From the NCBI GenBank assembly GCA_002356455.1, contig AP017968.1:868001-932000 (forward strand): a stretch of DNA of 64,000 bases. The letters run 5' to 3'. Position 1 is the stretch's first letter, and every line of letters starts with the position of its first letter. This document shows, piece by piece, positions 27,404-36,868 of this stretch. Under the pieces are notes generated by a model. It was not told the origin of the DNA, ran no database searches, and saw nothing but the letters and a program-made list of their open reading frames with translations. Position numbers and translations under genes: made by a program. The DNA is from Fusobacterium varium. Lineage in GTDB: Bacteria; Fusobacteriota; Fusobacteriia; Fusobacteriales; Fusobacteriaceae.

Positions 27404-27883
27404 ATGCCTAATAGTGTAAGAAAATATCAAATTTTTAAAAAAACTGAAAAAGATGATGGAATAAGAGTTCCACTAGGACCTTGTAAGTTAAAGTTAGATG
27501 GAATAAATATTGGAAATACTTTAAAAGACGAAGGAACTTCTTTAAAGGTAGTTCCTATCACAGAAGAATTAAAAACAGATGAAAGCAGTGAAGTAAAAGA
27601 AATTTTAGAACTTGGAAGAATAATAACATTTGAAACAGCAGTTATTTTTTCAAATGAATCAATGTCTATCTTAAATTTGAATGGAAATTTAACTAATTTA
27701 GTTAAAAGAGGAAAACTGGAAATAATAACATTAGATGGAACTACTTGTGTAGAATTATATAATGTTAGTTTAATAATAGAACCTAGTTATACTTTCAAAG
27801 AAAATAAAGTTAATATGTTCAAAATAAAAGTTAAGGCATGTAAGAATGAAAACGGAAAAGATATAAATATAATATTTAATTAA
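27404..27883 (+). CDS. Tail-tube-like protein 1 (tentative)
   Basis: First substantial gene of the tail operon, 159 residues. Composition suggests an all-beta protein without signal peptide or membrane segment. Near its N-terminus PLGPCKLKLDG resembles PLGECEIRYTLEG of the next protein, and both then show a strand-rich, acidic region. This suggests distant paralogy, as in tube or tube-initiator subunits. Phage operons of this type place tail terminator or tube genes before the assembly chaperone, so position also fits. I do not recognise a named family. It starts with GGTGAAG as ribosome site and is separated from the next gene by 16 bp. Confidence 0.5.
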   Translation: MPNSVRKYQIFKKTEKDDGIRVPLGPCKLKLDGINIGNTLKDEGTSLKVVPITEELKTDESSEVKEILELGRIITFETAVIFSNESMSILNLNGNLTNLVKRGKLEIITLDGTTCVELYNVSLIIEPSYTFKENKVNMFKIKVKACKNENGKDINIIFN

Positions 27884-27899
27884 AATTAGGAGGTAAAAA

Positions 27900-28424
27900 A
27901 TGTCAATATTAAAAGATTATCCATTAGGAGAATGTGAAATAAGATATACATTAGAAGGTGAAAGTGATGCAGTTATTTTGGGGTTAACTTTAAAAGAATC
28001 AGATACAATATTTACAAATACATTTGATATTTTTAAGATAGAAATGGATCAAATGGAAGGACCATATAAGTCAAAGGTTATTCCATCAGAAACTACTTTA
28101 AAATGTTCAATATGGCTGAATGAAGATATTATTACAAAGTTATCAAATGTTTATGAAGCTGGAGCCACAGGAACTGCCTTTTCTACTGCAGGAAAAGAGA
28201 TGAAATTTGGAAAATTAGAAATTCACCCTATGTCAGCAGGGATATCGAAAGAATTTGATATTATTGGAACTAGAGTATTTTGTAAAATTGATACCAATAT
28301 AACATTTAAAAAAGAAGGATTAGCAAAATGTGATTTAACATTTGAATTTTCGTCTGATGAAGATCCAGATTCACCAACATATAAAAAATTATTTACAATT
28401 GGGAATTATACTCCTAAACCTTAG
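27900..28424 (+). CDS. Tail-tube-like protein 2, candidate major tube subunit
   Basis: 174 residues, predicted mostly beta, starting MSILKDYPLGECEI with a strong AGGAGGT site. Position directly before the chaperone-like gene and the tape measure is the usual place of the major tail tube protein. The size is within the range of siphophage tube subunits. A stable hairpin follows its stop codon inside the operon, which often accompanies highly expressed structural genes. Family assignment rests on synteny and fold-like composition only. A structural search would be needed to confirm. Confidence 0.55.
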   Translation: MSILKDYPLGECEIRYTLEGESDAVILGLTLKESDTIFTNTFDIFKIEMDQMEGPYKSKVIPSETTLKCSIWLNEDIITKLSNVYEAGATGTAFSTAGKEMKFGKLEIHPMSAGISKEFDIIGTRVFCKIDTNITFKKEGLAKCDLTFEFSSDEDPDSPTYKKLFTIGNYTPKP

Positions 28425-28431
28425 TATATTT

Positions 28432-28463
28432 AATATCCCTCTATAATTTTTTAGAGGGATATT
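28432..28463 (+). terminator. Intra-operon hairpin after the tube gene
   Basis: Perfect 11-bp stem AATATCCCTCT/AGAGGGATATT with a 10-base loop in the 73-bp gap between the tube-like and chaperone-like genes. Only CTTAAAT follows, so it may be a leaky terminator or an mRNA-stability stem that favours tube protein over downstream genes. Confidence 0.6.
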
Positions 28464-28497
28464 CTTAAATATAAAATTCATAGAGGAGGGATAATTT

Positions 28498-29121
28498 ATG
28501 ATAAAATTTGAAAATTTAAATAAATTTATAAGAGAGAAAGAAAAAATTTTGATAAGATTTAAAAATTATGAAATTAAAGAACCAACAGTTCAAGAATGGA
28601 TTTATATAAATACTTTAAATTTTGAACAAGATTTTAGAAAAATTTCTAAAAGTATGATAGAAATAATGATTCCAGATTTAGAATGTGATATTTTAACTAA
28701 TTTAGAAATGGGAATATGTATAAATAAGTGCCTAAAGGTATTATCTGGAAATAATAACAAAGAAGAACAAGAAAAAAATAAAGAAGAACAAGAAAATAGT
28801 GAAGATATAACAATATCTTTCACTTATTTATTAACTAAATTTTGTCGATATATGCATACATCTTTGGAAGAAACTTTATCGATGAATGTATTTATCTTTT
28901 TTGAATTATTAGAAGGAATAGAAGTTGTAATTGCAGAAGAAAGTCTAAGAGTAGCAGAAATATTTGATAATCATATTCATTTAAAAGCAAAAAATGGACA
29001 TGAAAAATACAGAAAAACTTTAAATAAATATAGAGATATTTATCAAAAAAAAGGAATCAAAATATTGCAGGGAATTGACATTGAAGGATTAAAAAACTTA
29101 AAAAATATGTTAGGAGGTTAA
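28498..29121 (+). CDS. Tail assembly chaperone-like protein (tentative)
   Basis: 207 residues between the tube and tape-measure genes, the slot of gpG/gpGT-type tail chaperones. It starts with MIKFENLNKFIREKEKILIRFKNYEIKEPT, a short beta-rich domain typical of proteins that describe tail core interactions, then is helical. A low-complexity block (NNNKEEQEKNKEEQEN) lies near residue 85. I see no downstream overlapping frame, so the programmed frameshift seen in lambda G/GT is apparently absent. Strong GAGGAGGG site. The tape measure begins 2 bases after its stop. Assignment is by position. Confidence 0.5.
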   Translation: MIKFENLNKFIREKEKILIRFKNYEIKEPTVQEWIYINTLNFEQDFRKISKSMIEIMIPDLECDILTNLEMGICINKCLKVLSGNNNKEEQEKNKEEQENSEDITISFTYLLTKFCRYMHTSLEETLSMNVFIFFELLEGIEVVIAEESLRVAEIFDNHIHLKAKNGHEKYRKTLNKYRDIYQKKGIKILQGIDIEGLKNLKNMLGG

Positions 29122-29122
29122 A

Positions 29123-31852
29123 ATGGGAATGGGAAATTTTATTGGTGAAATTGGGAGTGGTTTTAAAGAAGAACTTATACCTTCTGGCGAAGAAATAGGA
29201 AAAATGCTTGCTGAAAATATAAAAATAGCTACGAGAGAGATAATAGAGTTTCAAAAAGAATTAGCTAATTTAAATACAATATTAAAAGTTTCTCAAACAG
29301 AGTTAAATAAATATGGAGAAAAATTTATTGATTTGTCTATAAATACTGGGATAAATAAAAAAGAAGTTTTAGAAGGAGCACAGCATATACTAACTCTGGG
29401 AGTAAAAAAAAATGAACTTTTAGATTTTTTAGAAATAACAGCTAAAACGGCTACCGCTGGCCAAATAACAACCAATGCAGCAGCAGAAATGTTGCAGACA
29501 ATTACCAAGGCATATGGAACTTCATTGAGGGAAGCAGAGGCTATTGCTGATACTTTGTTAACAATACAAGGTAAAACGTCAATATCACTTGGAATGTTAG
29601 AAGAACCTTTAAAAGCTATAGCAGCAGTATCAGGACCATTAGGAATAAATTTTGATGAAGTAGGAGCAGCAATGATTCAATTCATTAGAAATGAGAATAC
29701 TGCTTCTGAAGCAGCATCTATGTTAAAAAGTATCTTTATAGAATTATCAACAGAAGGCTATAAAGCTGCTGAAACATTTGAAAGTCTTTCAGGAATGACT
29801 TTTGAAAGTTTTATAGCAAGTGGAGGGACCCTTCAGGAAACATTAGAATTATTAGAAAGATCTGCACAAGAAAATAATCAAAGTCTAAAAGAAATGTTTT
29901 CAAGTGTTGAAGCAGGGAATGCAGCTTTTTTATTAACAGGAATGAATTCAGAGGGATTTTCAAGACATCTTGAGAATATGAAAAATAATTCAGGGGAAAT
30001 GTCAGCAGCCTATACAGCAGCTACAGCAAACATAAAAGATGAATGGGATAAATTACTAAATGCAATGACATCTCATTGGGGAAGATTTGTTTCGTTCTTT
30101 GAAAAACCATTATACATGACAATAAAAGAGGTAAGACAACTAGTAGATGGACAGGACAATGGTGAAGAAAATCTAAATGAAACAAAGAGAAAGATAGCAG
30201 AAAATGAAAAAGAAATTCAAAAAATATTGGCTATAGATAATTTAAATAATATTCAAAAAGAAAGAATGATGAAAAGACATGTTGAAATAATTGAAAAATT
30301 AGAAAAAGAAAAAAGAGAAACTGAAAATAAGATAATGGAAGATAATTACCAAAAGAATATTACAGCTTATAAAAATTATCAAAAAAATTTAAATAAGTAT
30401 TTGAAAGATGATTATGCAGGACAAGAGAGAGAAGCCAGAAATTATTTGAAAACAATGGCAAAATTAAATGATGAATTGTATAAAAGTAAAAATCCTAAAA
30501 TTAGTTACAGTGAAAGACAGGAATTAACAGAAGAAAAAGAAATAATAGAAAAAAGAATAAAGTTTTTTAATGAAAAAATAGAAATTCAAGAAAAATATCA
30601 AAGACAGCAAACAGCTTTAAAAAATGAAGAGAAAGAACTTTTAAATCAGCACAATAAAACAATTAGTTCAGCAGAAGGAGAATATTTAAAAAATAAAAAA
30701 AATTATATTGAAGAACAAGAAAAGCTTTTAAATATGGGAGTGATTTCGAAAGAAGAATATAATAAAAATTTGGAAAAAAAAGATAGAGAGCTATTAAACA
30801 TTCAAAAGAATTCAAATGTAGAATCATTAAAAAATTTAGAAGAGTATTATAAAAAAGTTGGAAATCTTGAAAAAGTAGATGAATATAGAAAAAAAAGACT
30901 TAAATTAGAAATAGATATAAAATCAAATACATCCATAACTGCTGGAGGAGACTTTAATGATATAGAAAATACTTATCTTGAAGAAGAGAGGAAAAAAAGA
31001 AAAGAATTTCAAGCACATATTTTAGAAGATGAATGGTTATATATGGAGCAATTAGCAGCTTTGCGAGAAGAGGGGGTATATACTGAAAAGGCAACAGAAG
31101 AAATTGCAGAAGAAACAAGAATGAGATTGGCTGAAAGAAAGCTTCAGTATGAAGAGGAAGAATTAGAAAAAAGATTAGAATTTTATGCTTTAAATAATCA
31201 ATATTCTGAAAAATACAGTGATACTCAGATTGCATTGGCGGAAAATAAACTTAAACAGCAAAAAAATCAAATGGAAAAAGATAAAAAAAATAGAAGTTCA
31301 AAGATAAAATGGGAAGAATGGGCAAGTAAATATGAGGTTGATATATATGCAAGATCAGAAGGTGCACTTCTTTCAAGCCTTGATGCAATTATGAGTGGAC
31401 AGATAAAATCCTTGGATGATTTTAAAAAATTTGCTCAACTTCAATTAGCTGAATTATTATTTGCACTTGGACAGGAAAATGCAGCTAAAGCAATATCTAA
31501 AACAGCAGAAGCAATAGGATATGCAACGAATCCATTTACAGTTTCATTAGCACCACCAGCATTTGCATCAGCTGCAAAATTTGCAACAGTAGCTGCTGCA
31601 TTTGGAGTAGCGGCTTTAGCTATTTCACCTAATGAAAGTGCAGAAAGTAATGGAGAAAACTCAAATACTAATATTGCTACAAAATATGATGAAGGAATAG
31701 AAGAAAGGTTAGAAACTTCAAGTCAAGAAAGTGAAGGAACTGTAATGATAGATGTTTCTGATTCTCAAATGAGTAAACTATGGATAAAGCAAATAGAAAA
31801 AGAGCTCAATGATGGTTATAATGTGACTCTTGTTGGAAAAAAGAAAATTTAA
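29123..31852 (+). CDS. Phage tail tape measure protein (TP901 type)
   Basis: 909 residues. The region of about 40-320 shows the TP901-type tape-measure core, with repeated Ala-rich helices such as KKNELLDFLEITAKTATAGQ, NAAAEMLQTITKAYGTSLRE and a gap ending in IKDEWDKLLNAM. A long charged coiled coil follows (about 345-760), then an Ala-rich hydrophobic patch (FAQLQLAELLFALGQENAAKAI, PPAFASAAKFATVAAAFGVAALA) expected near the end of such proteins. The protein sets tail length and fills the tube. Using the general figure of about 1.5 angstrom per residue, the tail would be roughly 135 nm. Intact and central to the tailocin call. Confidence 0.9.
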   Translation: MGMGNFIGEIGSGFKEELIPSGEEIGKMLAENIKIATREIIEFQKELANLNTILKVSQTELNKYGEKFIDLSINTGINKKEVLEGAQHILTLGVKKNELLDFLEITAKTATAGQITTNAAAEMLQTITKAYGTSLREAEAIADTLLTIQGKTSISLGMLEEPLKAIAAVSGPLGINFDEVGAAMIQFIRNENTASEAASMLKSIFIELSTEGYKAAETFESLSGMTFESFIASGGTLQETLELLERSAQENNQSLKEMFSSVEAGNAAFLLTGMNSEGFSRHLENMKNNSGEMSAAYTAATANIKDEWDKLLNAMTSHWGRFVSFFEKPLYMTIKEVRQLVDGQDNGEENLNETKRKIAENEKEIQKILAIDNLNNIQKERMMKRHVEIIEKLEKEKRETENKIMEDNYQKNITAYKNYQKNLNKYLKDDYAGQEREARNYLKTMAKLNDELYKSKNPKISYSERQELTEEKEIIEKRIKFFNEKIEIQEKYQRQQTALKNEEKELLNQHNKTISSAEGEYLKNKKNYIEEQEKLLNMGVISKEEYNKNLEKKDRELLNIQKNSNVESLKNLEEYYKKVGNLEKVDEYRKKRLKLEIDIKSNTSITAGGDFNDIENTYLEEERKKRKEFQAHILEDEWLYMEQLAALREEGVYTEKATEEIAEETRMRLAERKLQYEEEELEKRLEFYALNNQYSEKYSDTQIALAENKLKQQKNQMEKDKKNRSSKIKWEEWASKYEVDIYARSEGALLSSLDAIMSGQIKSLDDFKKFAQLQLAELLFALGQENAAKAISKTAEAIGYATNPFTVSLAPPAFASAAKFATVAAAFGVAALAISPNESAESNGENSNTNIATKYDEGIEERLETSSQESEGTVMIDVSDSQMSKLWIKQIEKELNDGYNVTLVGKKKI

Positions 31853-31869
31853 TAGGAGGTGTTTAAATA

Positions 31870-32280
31870 GTGCAAATATTAACTTTAAATTCTATTAATA
31901 GTTTAAAAGAAAACAAAATAAAAGGATGCAAATATGAAGGAATAGAAGATGAGAACGGATGTATATATCAAAAAAGTGAGTCAGGAGAAGAATTCAATAT
32001 TGTCAGATGGATTGAACATATTTATACAATTTCTTTACAAATTTTAACGTATCAAGAATGTGAAAATATAATAAAAGAATTTTTAGAAGCAAAAAAAAAT
32101 AGAAAAAATATATCAATTTTAAAAAAAATATTAGTTTTAAAAGGATATATAGATATGAAAAAAGTTCCTGGAGAACCTAAATTCTACTTTGAACTTAAAG
32201 ACATTAAGCCTAATCAGAGTATAGGAAAACCCTTTTATGAAATGTCTATAAAAGTAAAAGAGCGGGTGGAGTTATTATGA
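31870..32280 (+). CDS. Small tail protein of unknown function
   Basis: 136 residues, GTG start behind AGGAGGTG. It begins MQILTLNSINSLKENKIKGCKYEG and has a central SLQILTYQECENIIKEFLEAKKN helix. There is no signal peptide or membrane segment. Located between the tape measure and the hub-like gene, where distal-tail (Dit) or tail-completion proteins are found, though it is short for a Dit protein. The stop codon overlaps the next start (ATGA), so the two are coupled. I do not recognise the family. Confidence 0.55.
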   Translation: MQILTLNSINSLKENKIKGCKYEGIEDENGCIYQKSESGEEFNIVRWIEHIYTISLQILTYQECENIIKEFLEAKKNRKNISILKKILVLKGYIDMKKVPGEPKFYFELKDIKPNQSIGKPFYEMSIKVKERVELL

Positions 32281-33890
32281 ATATTTTAAAAGATTCTAAA
32301 GAAATGAAAAGTATTGATTATTCAAAAGTCTATTATCATTATGCAGTAAAGATATATGATACACTACGTTCAGGAAATTATTCTAAGCCTCTTTATTTAA
32401 GTACAAAAGATGGCATAAAATTAGAAAATGTTTTATGCAAACCATATATGAATATACCTAAGGGTGGAGGAACTGTAATTTCTCCAAAGGATTCACACTC
32501 TTCAGTTAGTTCAATTAACTTTAATATTGTAAATATAAATTATGAAATATCAAAATGGCTTTATGAAAGATTAAATTCCAATTCAACAATGGTGTATGGA
32601 GAGATGGTGGATATATTTGCTATATGTGGTGATGGAAGTTTTAAGTTAATATATAGGGGAATTATAAGAAGTATTTCTAATGATGAATTTGAAAGTGAGT
32701 ATGAAATAGAGGTTTCTGATTTTCAAGATAGGCTCAAATCATCAATTTTTGACAGAGAACTTTCAAAATATTCTAATGAAACTATTTTAGATATTAATAA
32801 TTGTAGACTTCCATATAAAATGGTTAATGGAGTAAGAAAAGGATTTTATATAGAAGAAAGAAATGAAGAAGAAACTGATGAAAATGGAAATAATATCCCA
32901 ACTAGAGTAATAACATTTACAGGACATGTAATAGATATGGTTGAAATGATATTTCAAATAGTATTTTCAACACCAGTTTTAGAAGTTCAGCTTCCATATT
33001 TAACTAATAAATGGATAGATTTTGTTGATATGAATTCATTGAATTCTGTAAGAGCAACATTGAATAGAGCTGTGTATAATTTTTATTTTGAATTTAGAGA
33101 ACCAATAGATGATCCTTATGAGTTTTTAATTGAAAATATTTATAAGCCATGTGCTATATTTCCATATCTTAGTCCAGAGGGAAAATTGGGGCTAAAGTTA
33201 CATAAACAACCAGTAGCAGGAACAGAAGGAATAACATTATCAGAAGAAAATATAATCTCTATAAATGGAAAAACTCTTACTAATGATAACATAGTGAATA
33301 ATATGATTATTAAATATGACTATGATTTTAAAAAAAATAAGGAAAAGAGTAAAAGATATTTTTCATCTTCATCATCTTTTAATAAATTTAAAATGCTTAT
33401 TCCTAACACACCTGATGAATATGAAATTAAAGGCATAAATAAACTATCAGCTACAGATAAAGCAACTTTTTCAGCATCCTTAGCAGATTCAATTTTTAGT
33501 AGATATGGTCTTCCAGGAATAGAATTGGATATAACAGTTCCATTAGAAGTAGCAATGAAATATAAAGTTGGAGATTATCTTTTTCTTACTCATAATACCT
33601 TAGTAGCATGGGAAGGGTTAAAACAAGGAAATCCAGGAATAATGAAAGAAGATATAAGTGACAATGATAAATATAATGGAGTTGCTTATTTTGATGTTGA
33701 ACATGATTGGGGAGGTTTTATAACAGATAATACCTTAGGAAAAGCTATAGATGGAAATTGGATTATTACAACAATTGAAAAAGAAATAAGTTATAAATTA
33801 TTTAATGACACAGATAGTAATTTTAAAAGTTGTTTGGATAATCACAATTATATAAGACAATGGCTTAAAAAGGAGGGAATAAATGTCTAA
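32277..33890 (+). CDS. Tail hub/tip-like protein (tentative)
   Basis: 537 residues, predicted beta-rich with no export signal. It carries an N-terminal region rich in aromatic strands (VYYHYAVKIYDTLRSGNYSKPLYL) and a middle region with VEVQLPYL- and YDPYEFLIE-like strand patterns. Its size and position after the tape measure are those of tail hub or tail-associated lysin-type baseplate proteins, such as gp27-like folds. No peptidase or glycosidase motif was recognised, so it may be structural only. It overlaps the previous gene by 4 bp and the next by 8 bp. Confidence 0.5.
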   Translation: MNILKDSKEMKSIDYSKVYYHYAVKIYDTLRSGNYSKPLYLSTKDGIKLENVLCKPYMNIPKGGGTVISPKDSHSSVSSINFNIVNINYEISKWLYERLNSNSTMVYGEMVDIFAICGDGSFKLIYRGIIRSISNDEFESEYEIEVSDFQDRLKSSIFDRELSKYSNETILDINNCRLPYKMVNGVRKGFYIEERNEEETDENGNNIPTRVITFTGHVIDMVEMIFQIVFSTPVLEVQLPYLTNKWIDFVDMNSLNSVRATLNRAVYNFYFEFREPIDDPYEFLIENIYKPCAIFPYLSPEGKLGLKLHKQPVAGTEGITLSEENIISINGKTLTNDNIVNNMIIKYDYDFKKNKEKSKRYFSSSSSFNKFKMLIPNTPDEYEIKGINKLSATDKATFSASLADSIFSRYGLPGIELDITVPLEVAMKYKVGDYLFLTHNTLVAWEGLKQGNPGIMKEDISDNDKYNGVAYFDVEHDWGGFITDNTLGKAIDGNWIITTIEKEISYKLFNDTDSNFKSCLDNHNYIRQWLKKEGINV

Positions 33891-34842
33891 ATTGATGGAG
33901 ATAATTGAGAAAAGCCCTAATTTTGAAAATGGAACAGCAGTATTAAAATTTTTAGATACTTCTTTTACCATGTTAACTAGAAAAATTGGAAGTAAAATAG
34001 GAGCAAATTTCATCACTGCAAAAAAGGGAGATCCTTTAAGCAAAGAATTATTAGTTTCATTGAATCAAGATCAGTTAGTTTTAAAAAATAAACTTTTAGA
34101 ATGGATAAATAAGTATAATTTATGGATAAATTCAATAAAAAATAAAATAGTTGGAGTCACAAATTTTTATTATAATTTTTCATCTTTAGTGGATTATACA
34201 AGTAAATATATAATTAATGGAACACTAGCAGATTATTATATGCTTACAGAAATTGTAAATGCTGAAAAAGAATTATATGAATTTGGATATTATTTTGCTA
34301 AAAATCATATGCTGACTATTCAAAATCAGCTTAAACAATGGAGTATAACACAACCATACGGAAGTTGTGTAAATAGTGCTGAAATTGAATTTGAAGTAAG
34401 AAACAGTGGAATGTGGTCTATAGAAAATGATGGAGGATTAGGTGTAACTTTAGATAATAATAATAAACATGATAAAAGATGGATATATGTAAGTGGAATT
34501 CAAGGAATAGCTTTAGGAGAAACCAGAACAATTATAGTAAAAGCAGATAATAGTCCATCCAATAATAATTATAAAATATATGCCTTATGCTATTTTTCAA
34601 TAACAAGAGCTAAACTGAATAGTGGAATTGATGATGGAAAAATTGTATTTAAAGCGTGGGGAGAATCATACGATACTACTCCAAGTGATGGTGGTGGCGA
34701 TGGAAAAAGTTTAAGAAGCGGATCATATTATGACAAAGTGAGAAGTGGACCAAATGTAAAAAGTTGGACTGGGAAAATATCTCCACATTTTAATACAGAA
34801 GATATAACATTAGCGTGGATAGTATCAAGAGTTTTAGTTTAA
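33883..34842 (+). CDS. Tail-tip or baseplate protein of unknown function
   Basis: 319 residues. The N-terminal 170 residues are largely helical (KNKLLEWINKYNLWINSIKNK). The C-terminal part is beta-rich, with a Gly/Ser segment (TTPSDGGGDGKSLRSGSYYDK) that looks like a flexible linker. No family was recognised. The gene overlaps the hub-like gene and precedes the BppU-type fibre gene by 21 bp. It may connect the fibre to the tip or be a second adhesin; this is inferred from position. Confidence 0.5.
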   Translation: MSKLMEIIEKSPNFENGTAVLKFLDTSFTMLTRKIGSKIGANFITAKKGDPLSKELLVSLNQDQLVLKNKLLEWINKYNLWINSIKNKIVGVTNFYYNFSSLVDYTSKYIINGTLADYYMLTEIVNAEKELYEFGYYFAKNHMLTIQNQLKQWSITQPYGSCVNSAEIEFEVRNSGMWSIENDGGLGVTLDNNNKHDKRWIYVSGIQGIALGETRTIIVKADNSPSNNNYKIYALCYFSITRAKLNSGIDDGKIVFKAWGESYDTTPSDGGGDGKSLRSGSYYDKVRSGPNVKSWTGKISPHFNTEDITLAWIVSRVLV

Positions 34843-34863
34843 AAATTAAGGAGGAAGATAATT

Positions 34864-36837
34864 ATGAAAAGAATTTTTGAAATAAAAATAGATATAAATA
34901 AAGGAATTACTTATAAAGAAGAGCCATTTTTTACACAAAGTGATAGTGGAACACATTTTTTAAGAGTAATATTTAAAGATCCCATAGATTTTACAAATAA
35001 ATCTATGAAAGTAAATTTTATAAAACCAAATAAAGAGGTCATTTATGAAATGATTCCTTTTATGAGTGGAAATAATATTATAAAAGTACCTAATAATGCA
35101 ATAGATATAATAGGAAATGTACTGATAGAAATTGTACTTATAGATGGAAAAAATATATTAACAACTAATAAATTAGCAGTAATAAATGTAGTAGAAACTT
35201 CTGCAGGAGCTAATTTAACAATGGTTCCTGGAAATAATTTTCAACTTGAAATAAATGAATTAGTAGAAGAATTAGCTAGAATTTTAAGAGAAGCAAAGAA
35301 TGAATTAGATGAAAAAAGCAAAGAAAAAAAAGAGGAGATAAATCAATATACAGAAGATAGAAAAGAAGAATTAGAAGGGTACACAAATGATAAAAAAGAA
35401 GATTTAAATAATTATAGTCAAAATAAGAAAGAAGAATTAGAAGAATATACAATTGATAAAAAGAAAAATTTAGATAATCACATCATAGAAAAAAAAGAAG
35501 AAGTAAAAACATATGTAGAAATAAAAAAAGATGAAATAGATGAGTATATAGAAGAAAATAGAAAAAATTTAAAAGGGGAACAAGGAGAACAAGGAATACA
35601 AGGAGAACAAGGGGTTAAAGGAGAAAAGGGAGATATTAATACTCTGACAATTGGAAATGTTCAAAAAGGTGAAACTGCAGCAGCAGAGATAAAAGGGGAA
35701 AGCCCTAATCAAATATTGAATTTAACTTTACCTAAAGGAGATAAAGGAGAAAAGGGATTAAAAGGAAATGGAATAAGGAAAACAGAATATTTGGGTGAAG
35801 ATGAAAGTTTTACTTATTATAAATTTATTTATGATGATGAAAGTGAATTTAAATGGAAATGTCCAATGCAAATAATAGGGCAAGGAAGCATGGAACCAGG
35901 AAGTTTGGTAGAAACATTCAGCAGAACTTCTGAAACTCCAGAAAATTACTTATCATTAGAAAATTATAAAGCTATAAAAATAGATGAATATCCAGAAATG
36001 GCAGGAAAGTTTCCAATTACTACAACAAAGTGGGAAAGATTAAACCCTAACATTAATTCTGGAACGGGAAATGATGAGTTTAAAGTTCATATGACTTATT
36101 TTGAACAAACAAATGAGGTTATTTCACATGAAATGGATGCTTTGCCACTTATTGATGCTATAAATGGAGGAGGAGAAAAAATAAATTATGTTCAATTTCC
36201 ATTTGCTGCCAGTCAACCGCAGGAACAGGGAGCGACTGTTGTTCCTCTTCATATATGGTTTTCAGGCTCATTAGTAAGAGAAGCTCGAGCTAGAAATCAA
36301 AAAATATTATGTATATTTCATGTAACATTTACAGGGTATGATAGAAGTATATACAATGAAAATAATACAATATGGAATAGTGTAGATATAACTTGTGGAG
36401 AGAGTTTGACATTTTTAGAGGAGGAATATAAACTTGCCAGAACAATGCATTCTTGTTGGAAACATCCTAATACTCTTGAATATCAAGGGTTTTATGAGGC
36501 TCATGGAGTACAATACAATCAAATGGCATTTACAATAGATTATTTACCTACTCATATGAATGGTGGTGACAGTCCAGATCCTAATCATATAGGGATTGCA
36601 TTTGATAATTTAACAAATAATTTTACTGGTATGTATATTCATAAAATAGAATTATGGAAACAGGAAAGAACTGAAGAAAATGTATTAGATATTCCACCAT
36701 ATATTTTTGTGCCATATGCGATTAATTTTACTAAATGGAGTAATGATATTAGTGGGGATATAGGAACTTCAAGAGAATTATATCCAATTGAATATCATCT
36801 AAAAAAGCAAATATATCTTGGAAAAAAGATTGTTTAA
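34864..36837 (+). CDS. BppU-type baseplate upper protein with collagen-like stalk and receptor-binding domain
   Basis: 657 residues with clear modules. Residues 1-130 resemble the N-terminal BppU domain (PF10651) that docks fibres on siphophage baseplates. About 149-235 is a run of 10-12-residue charged repeats (YTEDRKEELEG, YTNDKKEDLNN and so on), likely a trimeric coiled coil. About 237-297 is collagen-like Gly-X-Y (GEQGEQGIQGEQGVKGEKGD), broken by a TIGNVQKGETAAAEI insert typical of phage fibres. The C-terminal 300 residues are predicted beta and unassigned, and should bind the target-cell surface. This protein would set the killing range of a tailocin. Confidence 0.8.
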   Translation: MKRIFEIKIDINKGITYKEEPFFTQSDSGTHFLRVIFKDPIDFTNKSMKVNFIKPNKEVIYEMIPFMSGNNIIKVPNNAIDIIGNVLIEIVLIDGKNILTTNKLAVINVVETSAGANLTMVPGNNFQLEINELVEELARILREAKNELDEKSKEKKEEINQYTEDRKEELEGYTNDKKEDLNNYSQNKKEELEEYTIDKKKNLDNHIIEKKEEVKTYVEIKKDEIDEYIEENRKNLKGEQGEQGIQGEQGVKGEKGDINTLTIGNVQKGETAAAEIKGESPNQILNLTLPKGDKGEKGLKGNGIRKTEYLGEDESFTYYKFIYDDESEFKWKCPMQIIGQGSMEPGSLVETFSRTSETPENYLSLENYKAIKIDEYPEMAGKFPITTTKWERLNPNINSGTGNDEFKVHMTYFEQTNEVISHEMDALPLIDAINGGGEKINYVQFPFAASQPQEQGATVVPLHIWFSGSLVREARARNQKILCIFHVTFTGYDRSIYNENNTIWNSVDITCGESLTFLEEEYKLARTMHSCWKHPNTLEYQGFYEAHGVQYNQMAFTIDYLPTHMNGGDSPDPNHIGIAFDNLTNNFTGMYIHKIELWKQERTEENVLDIPPYIFVPYAINFTKWSNDISGDIGTSRELYPIEYHLKKQIYLGKKIV

Positions 36838-36868
36838 TGGATTAAAATAAAGCTATTTAGGAGAAAGA

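Noticed and set aside
30954-31235. Minus-strand frame opposite the tape measure gene
   Set aside because: Shadow frame of a Glu/Lys-rich coiled coil; not supported by a ribosome site.
35310-35570. Tandem repeats in the fibre gene as a CRISPR array or minisatellite
   Set aside because: They are in-frame degenerate codons for charged coiled-coil repeats, with no conserved spacers or repeat identity.
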